Part shown: positions 1-6,194 of the stretch, in pieces | Position numbering within the stretch: position 1 is the stretch's first letter | Layout: the number at the start of each line of letters is the position of its first letter | Source: Thermoplasmata archaeon | Lineage (GTDB): Archaea > Thermoplasmatota > Thermoplasmata > Thermoplasmatales > GCA-001856825 | Assembly (NCBI GenBank): GCA_021793855.1 | Contig: JAJYRY010000006.1 | Location: forward strand, 1 to 25,440 | Direction of reading: 5' to 3' | Length of the DNA stretch: 25,440 nt | Position numbers and translations under genes: made by a program | Notes under the pieces: generated by a model | What the model was told of the DNA's origin: nothing | Database searches by the model: none | Seen by the model: the letters and a program-made list of their open reading frames with translations, nothing else

Positions 1-18
1 TCAATTTTCATTGACAAA

Positions 19-30
19 TTCTTATATATT
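19..30 (+). promoter_or_regulatory. TATA box of the eL42-eS27-aIF2a-nop10-PAC2 cluster
   Basis: An archaeal TATA element (TTATATATT) lies in an A/T-rich stretch upstream of the first gene. A start of transcription about 25 bp downstream would fall near 48-53, just before the GGTGAT ribosome binding site at 56-61, so the leader would be only about 15 nt. Nothing else resembling a promoter is seen before 2210, so the five genes probably share this one. Confidence 0.6.
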
Positions 31-55
31 CATTTCAAATTCCCTTTGCAACACC

Positions 56-61
56 GGTGAT
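56..61 (+). promoter_or_regulatory. Shine-Dalgarno site that fixes a TTG start for eL42
   Basis: GGTGAT is a perfect match to the archaeal anti-Shine-Dalgarno sequence. It overlaps the upstream in-frame GTG at 57, which therefore looks like part of the binding site rather than the start. The TTG at 66 follows after a 4 nt spacer and gives the family-like N-terminus MKLP. The same layout (GGTGAT, 4 nt, TTG) occurs at eL32 in this window. Confidence 0.65.
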
Positions 62-65
62 AAGA

Positions 66-353
66 TTGAAGTTACCTAGAAAGGTTATGAGATATTGCCC
101 TCACTGTAAGAAACATACTCTTCAGGAAATCGAGAGAGTAAAAAAGAAGAAGGCGAGCGAGCTCAGGAAAGGACAGAGACGCTTCAGGCGGGCAACATCT
201 GGTTATGGAGGTTTCCCAAGGCCAGTTTACGAAGGCAGGGAGAAACCCACAAAGAGGATCAACATCAGGTACAGATGCTTGGAATGCAAGAAGGCTTACC
301 ATACCCCGACTTGGAGAGCAAAGAAGTTTGAACTAGCAGAGGCTGAGGCATAA
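66..353 (+). CDS. rpl44e: 50S ribosomal protein eL42 (L44e)
   Basis: Small zinc-ribbon protein of the large subunit, located near the E site. From the TTG at 66 the product is 95 residues, normal for the family. Two Cys pairs form the zinc site (CPHC at residues 11-14, CLEC at 71-74) around a basic central segment containing the conserved GGFPRP motif. I prefer the TTG over the upstream GTG at 57 because the Shine-Dalgarno site GGTGAT (56-61) sits 4 nt before it and because archaeal relatives start at this point. The stop is directly followed by the eS27 ATG, as in the eL42-eS27-aIF2a order found in many archaea. Confidence 0.95.
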   Translation: MKLPRKVMRYCPHCKKHTLQEIERVKKKKASELRKGQRRFRRATSGYGGFPRPVYEGREKPTKRINIRYRCLECKKAYHTPTWRAKKFELAEAEA

Positions 354-542
354 ATGACAACCAAGATAAAGGGAATGGACAAGTCGTTCATAAAGGTTAA
401 GTGCCCTGATTGCGGAACGGAGACGATTACTTATGCAAGGGGATCTACGGAAGTAAAGTGCCCCGTATGCAATACAGTTCTTGCCAAACCGACAGGCGGC
501 AAGTTCGAGATAAACGGACAGATTGTCGGAGAATTCAAATGA
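354..542 (+). CDS. rps27e: 30S ribosomal protein eS27
   Basis: Zinc-binding small-subunit protein of 62 residues, the usual archaeal length. The two halves of the zinc ribbon are visible: CPDC at residues 17-20 and CPVC at 36-39, followed by the conserved LAKPTGGK segment. The ATG directly abuts the eL42 stop codon, and the gene's own stop overlaps the aIF2-alpha ATG by 4 nt (ATGA), which indicates translational coupling within one transcript. Nothing unusual. Confidence 0.95.
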   Translation: MTTKIKGMDKSFIKVKCPDCGTETITYARGSTEVKCPVCNTVLAKPTGGKFEINGQIVGEFK

Positions 543-1294
543 AGAAGAATGACCCAGAGATTGGAGATCTCGTCGTTTGTACGGTAAAGAACGTCAGGGA
601 TTTTGGCGTGGTCTGCAGCCTGGACGAATACAAGGGAAAGGAAGGTTTCATCCATATTACTGAGGTTTCCTCAGGTTGGATCAAGTACATCAGGGATTAC
701 GTGAGGGAAGGGAAGAGAATCGTATGCAAGGTACTGGATGCAAATCCCTCGAGAGGCAGGTTTGATATATCACTCCGGAGGGTCAATGATCACCAAAGGA
801 GGGAGAAGCTTAAAGAGTGGAAGAATGAGCAGAGAGCTGAGAAGATTCTCGAGAATCTTTCAAACCAGTTCCCTGGTAAAATAGAAAAGAACGTGTCAGA
901 AGTGCTGGAGGAGAAGTTCGGTTCGCTTGCGGATGCGCTAGATTTCGCGGCTGCTGAACCGGAACAATTCCTGGCCGATTTAAACAACAAGGAATGGGCG
1001 TCCATAATATTAGGATACGCTAAAGAGAACCTGAAGCCACCGATGGCAGAGGTAAGAGGTACGATAAAACTGAAACATACCTCCGGAGACGGTATAGACA
1101 TCATAAAGAAGGCACTTCAAGTCGGAGAGAGGGACGGGATAACAATCACTTATCTGGGGGCGCCACAGTACAGGATAATTTCTCAGACTGATGACATGAA
1201 GATGGCAGAGGAGAATATGAAGAAGAGCGGCGAGGAAATAATAGCCTACCTCAAGAAGCACGGTGGGGTAGGAGAGGGACCAGTGAAAGAGTGA
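539..1294 (+). CDS. eif2a: Translation initiation factor aIF2 subunit alpha
   Basis: Alpha subunit of the heterotrimeric aIF2, which brings initiator Met-tRNA to the small subunit. The product is 251 residues. It opens with an S1/OB-fold domain (roughly residues 8-85, with VRDFGVV and GFIHITEVS), continues with a helical domain, and ends in an alpha/beta domain that contacts aIF2-gamma. The frame is open upstream to 410, but that part overlaps eS27. The ATG at 539 overlaps the eS27 stop (ATGA) and gives the normal N-terminus MKKNDPEIGD, so it is chosen. The stop overlaps the Nop10 GTG start. Confidence 0.95.
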   Translation: MKKNDPEIGDLVVCTVKNVRDFGVVCSLDEYKGKEGFIHITEVSSGWIKYIRDYVREGKRIVCKVLDANPSRGRFDISLRRVNDHQRREKLKEWKNEQRAEKILENLSNQFPGKIEKNVSEVLEEKFGSLADALDFAAAEPEQFLADLNNKEWASIILGYAKENLKPPMAEVRGTIKLKHTSGDGIDIIKKALQVGERDGITITYLGAPQYRIISQTDDMKMAEENMKKSGEEIIAYLKKHGGVGEGPVKE

Positions 1295-1452
1295 AGACCC
1301 TAATCTTCAAATGCACAGTTTGCGGTACATACACCATGGAATACAAGTGCCCCAAGTGCGGTTCACCTACAATTTCTACTATACCCCCAAGGTTCTCCCC
1401 GCAGGACAGGTACGGCAAGTACAGAATGAGAATGTTATATGGAAAGGAGTGA
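1291..1452 (+). CDS. nop10: H/ACA ribonucleoprotein protein Nop10
   Basis: Short gene of 53 residues, starting at a GTG that overlaps the aIF2-alpha stop (GTGA). The N-terminal zinc ribbon has CTVC at residues 8-11 and CPKCG at 20-24. The C-terminal half carries the family signature PPRFSPQDRYGKYR (residues 32-45). Nop10 binds the catalytic domain of Cbf5 in the pseudouridylation particle; a Cbf5/TruB gene is present at 5307-6194. The aIF2a-nop10-PAC2 order is known from other archaea. Length and motifs match the family with no sign of truncation. Confidence 0.93.
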   Translation: MKTLIFKCTVCGTYTMEYKCPKCGSPTISTIPPRFSPQDRYGKYRMRMLYGKE

Positions 1453-1456
1453 AAAT

Positions 1457-2209
1457 ATGGAAAGCGTGATAGTCAGAATGGAAGAAGATGTAAAATTGAA
1501 GAATTCCGTGTTGATAGTAGGGTTGCCAGGGATAGGAAATGTGGGCAAGATAACTGCTGACTTCCTGATAGAGAGCCTGAAGGCAAAGAAACTTGCAGAT
1601 GTATTCTCTCAGCACCTCCCACCCCAGGTACTTATGAACGAGGATGCATATGCACGACTGGTAAGGAACGAACTGTACTACAAAAAGAGGAAAGAGGGTG
1701 ACCTGATATTCTTCACCGGCGATTTCCAGGGACTGACTTCTCAGGGGCAGTATGAAATATGCTACAAGGTACTTGAGCTTGGAAAGAAACTGGATGTCAA
1801 GCAAATAATCACTCTAGGCGGGTACCAGATCGGAAAACTGATGGAAATACCAAGAGTCCTGGGAGCATATACTTCAAGGGAATTCAGGGATGCTGTAGAA
1901 AAACTTGGAGTAATATTCTCAAAGAATGAGCCAGGAGGAGGCATAGTGGGAGGGGCAGGTTTGTTCCTGGGGATAGGAATGGAGCTTTTCGACCTTCCTG
2001 GGATATGTCTCATGGGAGAGACGTCAGGATATTTCACCGACCCCAAGTCTGCGAAACAGGTTACCAAGGTTCTGGTAGACTACCTGAAGCTTGGAACCGA
2101 CACGTCAGGCCTGGATGAGAGAATTAAGGAAATCGAGGACATTACAAACAGGATGATTGAAAGTCCACCTCAAGAGGAAAGGAAGGAAGACCTGGGATAT
2201 TTCGGATGA
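1457..2209 (+). CDS. PAC2-family protein (proteasome assembly chaperone-like)
   Basis: Member of the archaeal PAC2 family (COG2047 type), related to eukaryotic proteasome assembly chaperone 2; the exact archaeal function is not settled. The product is 250 residues, with a nucleoside-phosphorylase-like fold suggested by GLPGIGNVGK (residues 22-31), the strand-turn TLGGYQIG, and a glycine-rich GGGIVGGAGLFLGIG stretch. An ATG at 1439 in the same frame lies inside nop10. I prefer the ATG at 1457 because AAGGAGTGA (1444-1452) is a ribosome binding site for it and it follows the nop10 stop. Last gene of the cluster; it converges on arsR. Confidence 0.88.
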   Translation: MESVIVRMEEDVKLKNSVLIVGLPGIGNVGKITADFLIESLKAKKLADVFSQHLPPQVLMNEDAYARLVRNELYYKKRKEGDLIFFTGDFQGLTSQGQYEICYKVLELGKKLDVKQIITLGGYQIGKLMEIPRVLGAYTSREFRDAVEKLGVIFSKNEPGGGIVGGAGLFLGIGMELFDLPGICLMGETSGYFTDPKSAKQVTKVLVDYLKLGTDTSGLDERIKEIEDITNRMIESPPQEERKEDLGYFG

Positions 2210-2256
2210 GTACTAAACATTCATTTTAGAATATTTACAAGAAGCAGGAGAAATGC

Positions 2257-2577
2257 TCATTTACCCAGAATAGCATCTATCATTTTCCTGTACTCAGGAT
2301 TGATGGAATAATAAGTGTATCTCCATTCCTCCCTCTTTTTTAGTAGCCCTCTCTCATACATTTTGTGAAGGTGAGCAGTGACCGTTGGTTGTGGAATGCT
2401 GAGGGCCGATTCAAGATCGCAGGTACAAACTTCTGGGTATTCTGTCAGGATTTGAAGGATGGCAATCCTTGTACTATTTGCTACTCCACCCAGGATTTCA
2501 GCCAATTTTTGATACTTACTTGCATCAACTCTTTTGACGTTGCTCACAGTGCATGCCCTCACCTCTTCATTTTTCAC
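2257..2577 (-). CDS. arsR: ArsR/SmtB-family repressor
   Basis: Winged-helix metalloregulator, 106 residues from a GTG that overlaps the end of the ACR3 gene by 11 nt. CTCDL at residues 51-55 corresponds to the ELCVCDL metal(loid) site of ArsR proteins, with C51 and C53 as candidate arsenite ligands. The recognition helix is QPTVTAHLHKM (63-73), followed by a wing around YTYYSI. An internal GTG at 2547 follows a GAGGTGA box (2559-2565) and would give 96 residues, still with the whole domain; the start is therefore uncertain. Placement after the permease suggests an autoregulated arsenic operon with the order permease-repressor. Confidence 0.88.
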   Translation of the reverse strand: MKNEEVRACTVSNVKRVDASKYQKLAEILGGVANSTRIAILQILTEYPEVCTCDLESALSIPQPTVTAHLHKMYERGLLKKREEWRYTYYSINPEYRKMIDAILGK

Positions 2578-3616
2578 TCAAATCAACTCCTGCCCCAATC
2601 TTTGCCAATGATATACTCTTCCTTCTAGATAACTGTAACCACACTAGAAGTAGCATTAAGGGGATTTCAAGCAGCGGACCTATTGCAGTGGTAAGTATTA
2701 CATAAGGGTATGCTGAAAATGCAACAATGGCAATGGCTATGCTTATCTCGAAATCCCTTGCGGAAACAGTGAAACCGATTGCAGTTGAATCTGGATAATC
2801 GAACTTTGCCCTCCTGGAGGAAAGGTAGCCAAGTTGGAAGAGAACGAAATAGAAGGACAACATTATGATGCCGACCATCCATACCAGGAACAAATGGTCA
2901 ACTATTCCTGAGCCCTCGCTCCAAAATATGCTTATTATCGTGAATAAAAGGGCGATTATCTGCACCGAACCAAGCAGGTTCAACAATTTGGTGAAGTACA
3001 TCTTCTTGCCGAGGAGGAATCTGGTAAAGACTCCAGCCACTAGAGGACTGACTAGGTAAAGGAGCACGCTTTTCAGGATAACTAACGGATCAATTACGAG
3101 TTCAGTTCTTGCAAGCAGGTAAACGAGGAATGGAGTGGTAACTACCTGGATTATAGAGTTCCAGGCTACGAACGATACCCCCAATGCGAGATTTCCACGG
3201 GCAAGATCTGTCCATACCATAACCATTGCGATACAGGGTGCAACGCCGAGAAGTATGATTCCCACAAGCAACTGCGATCCTATTTGCGTTCCGATCAACC
3301 CCATCCGCTCAAAGACTCCAAAGATGAACAGGTAGGCAAGTCCTGCAACCAGAAACGGTGCAATTGCATAATTCAGGAAAACCATGAGGCCAAGTTTCTT
3401 GACGTCCTTCATCCCCTTGCCTATCTCTTTCACGTGAACCTTGGTCATTGCAGGATAGATCATAAAGAAGAGGCCGATCGGTATTCCATAAGTTGAGACC
3501 CCTGCAGAATAATTGCTTGCATTGAAGCTTAGTTCTACACCCAAAATCATGGATACCAACACGAATACAGGAAAGAGGATTGTACGAAGCGGAATAGATC
3601 TCCCCTTGCCTGTCAA
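2567..3616 (-). CDS. acr3: ACR3-family arsenite efflux permease
   Basis: Membrane carrier that exports arsenite (sometimes antimonite) using the proton gradient. The product is 349 residues with about ten hydrophobic helices, normal for ACR3. The residues expected for the family are present: the cysteine in GVAPC (C128) and the glutamate in SARDFEIS (E290). The start is a TTG preceded by GGGAGATGA; the nearer ATG in that box reads into a stop after two codons and cannot be used. The first hydrophobic segment begins around residue 12, so a later start would remove it. It overlaps arsR and is probably transcribed with it. Confidence 0.92.
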   Translation of the reverse strand: MTGKGRSIPLRTILFPVFVLVSMILGVELSFNASNYSAGVSTYGIPIGLFFMIYPAMTKVHVKEIGKGMKDVKKLGLMVFLNYAIAPFLVAGLAYLFIFGVFERMGLIGTQIGSQLLVGIILLGVAPCIAMVMVWTDLARGNLALGVSFVAWNSIIQVVTTPFLVYLLARTELVIDPLVILKSVLLYLVSPLVAGVFTRFLLGKKMYFTKLLNLLGSVQIIALLFTIISIFWSEGSGIVDHLFLVWMVGIIMLSFYFVLFQLGYLSSRRAKFDYPDSTAIGFTVSARDFEISIAIAIVAFSAYPYVILTTAIGPLLEIPLMLLLVWLQLSRRKSISLAKIGAGVDLSEK

Positions 3617-3667
3617 CGTTTCATCTCCCTTTGTTCCAAAACTAGTGAAATCACGTTCCTCCAGCCT

Positions 3668-3675
3668 GTATATAG
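3668..3675 (-). promoter_or_regulatory. Probable TATA box of the acr3-arsR operon
   Basis: CTATATAC on the minus strand lies about 55 bp before the acr3 TTG start. Transcription from about 25 bp downstream would leave a leader near 30 nt that contains the GGGAGATGA ribosome binding site. The position fits, but the A/T-rich region offers other weaker candidates. Confidence 0.45.
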
Positions 3676-3708
3676 TAGTCCTTCTGCGAGCACTTTGTTC
3701 AATAATAT

Positions 3709-3731
3709 TATCATATTAATTTCTTATGATA
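3709..3731. repeat. Inverted repeat with 7 bp arms between acr3 and the 54-residue gene
   Basis: TATCATA (3709-3715) and TATGATA (3725-3731) are perfect inverted copies separated by 9 bp. The repeat is immediately followed by a second inverted repeat at 3732-3749. The pair sits between the two divergent transcription units, 35 bp or more upstream of the likely acr3 TATA box. It could be an operator, but A/T-rich sequence produces such repeats by chance. Confidence 0.4.
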
Positions 3732-3749
3732 TGAATGAAGATACATTCA
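3732..3749. repeat. Inverted repeat TGAATG-N6-CATTCA, possible ArsR operator
   Basis: Perfect 6 bp arms (3732-3737 and 3744-3749) flank AAGATA. Palindromes of this general size and A/T content are typical of ArsR/SmtB binding sites, and an ArsR gene lies in the neighbouring operon. It is some 57 bp upstream of the proposed acr3 TATA box and 47 bp upstream of the TATA box of the 54-residue gene, so a role is inferred only from proximity. Confidence 0.35.
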
Positions 3750-3795
3750 ACTTATTCCGTAGCTTATTTACAGCCCCATAGAGCAACTAAAAAAA

Positions 3796-3801
3796 TTTAT
3801 A
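3796..3801 (+). promoter_or_regulatory. TATA box for a leaderless 54-residue gene
   Basis: TTTATA, preceded by a run of A, lies 21-26 bp before the ATG at 3822. That spacing would put the transcription start at or next to the ATG, the arrangement of leaderless mRNAs common in Thermoplasmatales. There is no Shine-Dalgarno site before the ATG. Confidence 0.55.
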
Positions 3802-3821
3802 CAGAATATATATTAGCGCTC

Positions 3822-3986
3822 ATGGAAGAATTGCTTGTTCACTTCGATATATTCACGGAAAATTCTAAGTTCATAGCCAAAGTCAAGAGCGAAATGGGTG
3901 GCCTTAGGGAATTTTCCGCTAGAAATATTGACAAGCTAATGGAGCAAGTTATTATAGACGTGAGCGAGGAGTTCGAAAACATTTAG
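3822..3986 (+). CDS. Small orphan protein of 54 residues
   Basis: I do not recognise this gene. The frame is open from 3735, but the ATG at 3822 is the better start: a TATA box at 3796-3801 sits at the right distance for leaderless initiation, and the sequence before the ATG is promoter-like. The product is soluble, acidic and probably helical, with no cysteines, no signal peptide and no membrane segment. Residues 1-20 are amphipathic and rich in hydrophobics (MEELLVHFDIFTE), and the C-terminal half (DKLMEQVIIDVSEEFENI) could form a helix suited to dimerisation. It stands alone between acr3-arsR (divergent) and the antiporter gene (convergent). It could be a small regulator or accessory protein; no function is assigned. 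Confidence 0.5.
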   Translation: MEELLVHFDIFTENSKFIAKVKSEMGGLREFSARNIDKLMEQVIIDVSEEFENI

Positions 3987-4030
3987 CATCTCCTAGTAGT
4001 GACTGAAAATCCATTTTGCACTCAGCCGGA

Positions 4031-5263
4031 TCAGACATCGTCCTTGTGAAGAGCTCTGTATATCCTCCCCATTAGAAGAGGCTGTATTGTGAGGGATGTG
4101 AAGACTATCACTAGAACAATGGCCTCAATTGCCTGACCCCAGTACTGAAGCAGAATGTTGTTTGCAGCGTCTCCCATGATCAGGACTGTTGGAGCCAGTA
4201 TCGCCGGGAAAACGCCTCTTGTCCCCTCAAGGCCTACAAAAAGGAGGTCCTCGTACTTGATGCTCAAGTCTATTGAACCAGCGAGCACCACTGCCAAGGG
4301 CCTGATTACGAATATCAGTATGAGAGCAATTAGCACACCAGGTATCATAAAACGAATCAATATGGACAGGTTGATTGAAGCCCCAAGGAAAACGAATATC
4401 AGTATGGCTGCAAAAGTAGAGATGTTGTCCATGAACAGCTTATAGCTCTCGAATTCCGGGTCCCTCGGCATGAAGTTACCGGCAAGTACGCCGAATATAG
4501 CTGCAGCCATATATCCAGAGCCGCCGACGACTAGAGTTATGGAATACGCTGACAACCCAAACAGAAGGAACATTGCAGTGTAGTATTCCTTGAAATCCTT
4601 AGGCAATTTAATCCTGAGAAAATAGAGAAGCCCAAAGAGTGCTCCTGCAATGAGCAACGGAAAGGAACCCTGAGTGATGATAACATATAGCAAAACATTG
4701 TTGAAAACGAATGGGGACGACTGGACGTATGAAATATTTTTTGGGAAAAATATGAGGATTACAGTTACGAGGAAAAGGAATGAGAATGGATCATTGAAGA
4801 CAGATTCAGTTACAAGAAGGGTGGAGGGAACTTCAGATACCTTTGATTTCCTTAGGGACGTGATGACAGATGCGGGATCAGTTGAAGAAATGATTGCTCC
4901 TACCATGAATCCAACCCAAACTGGTGCGCGCAGCATGAATACTAGAACCACCCCTGTTGTGATTCCCGTGACGAATAGAACGAATGTGAGCATCATGGAT
5001 AGCGGTTTCACTATCCTTTTTAGCAGATATCTAGGAATCTTTGATGATTCTGCGAGTATAACGAATGCTGCACCTATCGGTCCAATGTAATTGTAGAAGA
5101 GGACCTCTGCCTCTCCCGGCCTGATAAGATATAGCACAGGACCTACTATGATTCCCAGCAGGATCAGATAAGGGATGTATACAGTTCCTGTGAGCCTTGC
5201 AATCAACGTCGCAAGGTAACCTAGTGTGAGTGCAATTAGGATAGGAGCGAGGAAACTGTACAC
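4031..5263 (-). CDS. CPA1-type cation/proton antiporter (NhaP-like)
   Basis: Membrane antiporter exchanging Na+ or K+ for H+, likely part of pH and ion homeostasis in an acid-loving cell. The product is 410 residues with about twelve hydrophobic segments, close to the core length of the family and with no long cytoplasmic C-terminal domain. Family residues are visible: TDPASV at 128-133 and ESVFNDP around 153-159. The N157-D158 pair marks electroneutral CPA1 members, whereas CPA2 proteins have DD. The start is a GTG with a TTTTAAT box about 23-28 bp upstream, suggesting leaderless initiation. The gene follows truB after 43 nt and could also be reached by read-through. Ion preference cannot be read from sequence. 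Confidence 0.88.
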   Translation of the reverse strand: MYSFLAPILIALTLGYLATLIARLTGTVYIPYLILLGIIVGPVLYLIRPGEAEVLFYNYIGPIGAAFVILAESSKIPRYLLKRIVKPLSMMLTFVLFVTGITTGVVLVFMLRAPVWVGFMVGAIISSTDPASVITSLRKSKVSEVPSTLLVTESVFNDPFSFLFLVTVILIFFPKNISYVQSSPFVFNNVLLYVIITQGSFPLLIAGALFGLLYFLRIKLPKDFKEYYTAMFLLFGLSAYSITLVVGGSGYMAAAIFGVLAGNFMPRDPEFESYKLFMDNISTFAAILIFVFLGASINLSILIRFMIPGVLIALILIFVIRPLAVVLAGSIDLSIKYEDLLFVGLEGTRGVFPAILAPTVLIMGDAANNILLQYWGQAIEAIVLVIVFTSLTIQPLLMGRIYRALHKDDV

Positions 5264-5283
5264 ACTTCTACAATAAGGGGATG

Positions 5284-5291
5284 ATTAAAAT
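5284..5291 (-). promoter_or_regulatory. TATA-like box for the antiporter gene
   Basis: On the minus strand a TTTTAATC element lies 21-28 bp before the GTG start of the antiporter, in the 43 nt gap after truB. The spacing suits leaderless transcription. The same A/T-rich gap may also act as the weak 3' end of the ribosomal superoperon. Confidence 0.4.
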
Positions 5292-5306
5292 CTTTTTTTG
5301 ATTATT

Positions 5307-6194
5307 TCAGCTGCTCTTCCAGCCTTTTGGATAAACGTTTCTGTCTATCAGGACTACAGTGGGCTTGACGTTTACCCCATCTCTTATTCCCATTCCGAGC
5401 AACTCACCCTTTGGGCTCATGATCCTTACCGTATTCCCCTCTGCCATGTCTTCTATGATCCCCTTTCTGAAAACAGTTGCTCCGTGGGCCATTGCATCAA
5501 TCGCACTTTCCTTTATAACGATCTTGGGGTAGTCCTTCGTAACTTGTTCAGGGTCTATTATCATCCCTGAAAGCAGTTTATCATCCCCTTCCTTATAGAG
5601 CGTATGTGCATCCTTCAGTTTCTGCAGTGTAGAAAGATAGGATTCATCTATCGGACCACTTCGTGTTCTCCTCAATTCCACCATATTAGCACCTACGAGC
5701 AACGCGTCGCCAATATCCCTGCACAATGTCCTTATGTACACCCCAGATTCAACGTCCGCCCTGAATAGAACATGCCTCCCCTTCATCTCAAGCAATTCCA
5801 GTGAATGCACTGTCCTCTTTCTGAGATTTCTTGCAACTGCTGACCTTAGCGGTGGGAACTGGAATATCTCTCCCGTGAATTCCTTGAGAATTCCTTCAAT
5901 CTTCTCCCTCTCCACTATCTTGTGAAGAAGCATGAGAGTGACATATTCCTTTCCCTGTTCGTGAAGAAAATCTGCAAGTCTTGTTGCCTTCTCGAGACCG
6001 ACGGGAAGTACGCCCGTGACATTTGGGTCCAGAGTCCCGACATGGCCAGCCTTTGAAATGCCAAGAATTTCCTTTACCCATGCAGAGACCTGGTGAGACG
6101 TGGGACCCCTTGGCTTGTCAATTACAACGAACCCGTAACTGATCCTTTCCTCTATTGTTCTCTCAGATGGTTCTTTTCCGAAGATTGAGGCCGT
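5307..6194 (-). CDS. truB: Cbf5/TruB pseudouridine synthase, start codon non-canonical or unresolved
   Basis: Catalytic subunit of H/ACA RNPs and tRNA-Psi55-type synthase. Visible in order: GKEPSERTIEERI, a segment conserved in archaeal Cbf5; VVIDKPRGPTSH; the catalytic loop GTLDPNVTG, with the active Asp encoded at 6027-6029; RSGVYIRTL-like VESGVYIRTL; LRRTRSGP; and a C-terminal PUA domain from about residue 215. The frame is open from 6200, but it has no ATG, GTG or TTG before 5933, which lies far inside the catalytic domain. A perfect GGAGGTGAT (6200-6208) lies at the right distance for the ACG at 6194 (5 nt spacer); ATC at 6185 is the next option. I set the start at the ACG provisionally (295 residues). 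A sequence error near the 5' end is the main alternative. Last gene of the superoperon, overlapping cmk. Confidence 0.85.
   Translation of the reverse strand, partial: TASIFGKEPSERTIEERISYGFVVIDKPRGPTSHQVSAWVKEILGISKAGHVGTLDPNVTGVLPVGLEKATRLADFLHEQGKEYVTLMLLHKIVEREKIEGILKEFTGEIFQFPPLRSAVARNLRKRTVHSLELLEMKGRHVLFRADVESGVYIRTLCRDIGDALLVGANMVELRRTRSGPIDESYLSTLQKLKDAHTLYKEGDDKLLSGMIIDPEQVTKDYPKIVIKESAIDAMAHGATVFRKGIIEDMAEGNTVRIMSPKGELLGMGIRDGVNVKPTVVLIDRNVYPKGWKSS

Noticed and set aside
1..11. Possible divergent gene starting at the left edge (ATG on the minus strand, 11 to 9)
   Set aside because: Only three codons are visible and the TATA spacing on that strand is too short to support it.
57..65. 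GTG at 57 as the start of eL42
   Set aside because: It is embedded in the GGTGAT ribosome binding site and adds three residues not found in the family. A leaderless start there cannot be fully excluded.
410..538. Upstream extension of aIF2-alpha into eS27
   Set aside because: The extra codons overlap eS27 in another frame and are not aIF2-alpha-like; the ATGA junction at 539 is the standard start.
4674..5090. 138-residue plus-strand frame opposite the antiporter gene
   Set aside because: It is antisense to a clear membrane-protein gene and shows no recognisable domain.
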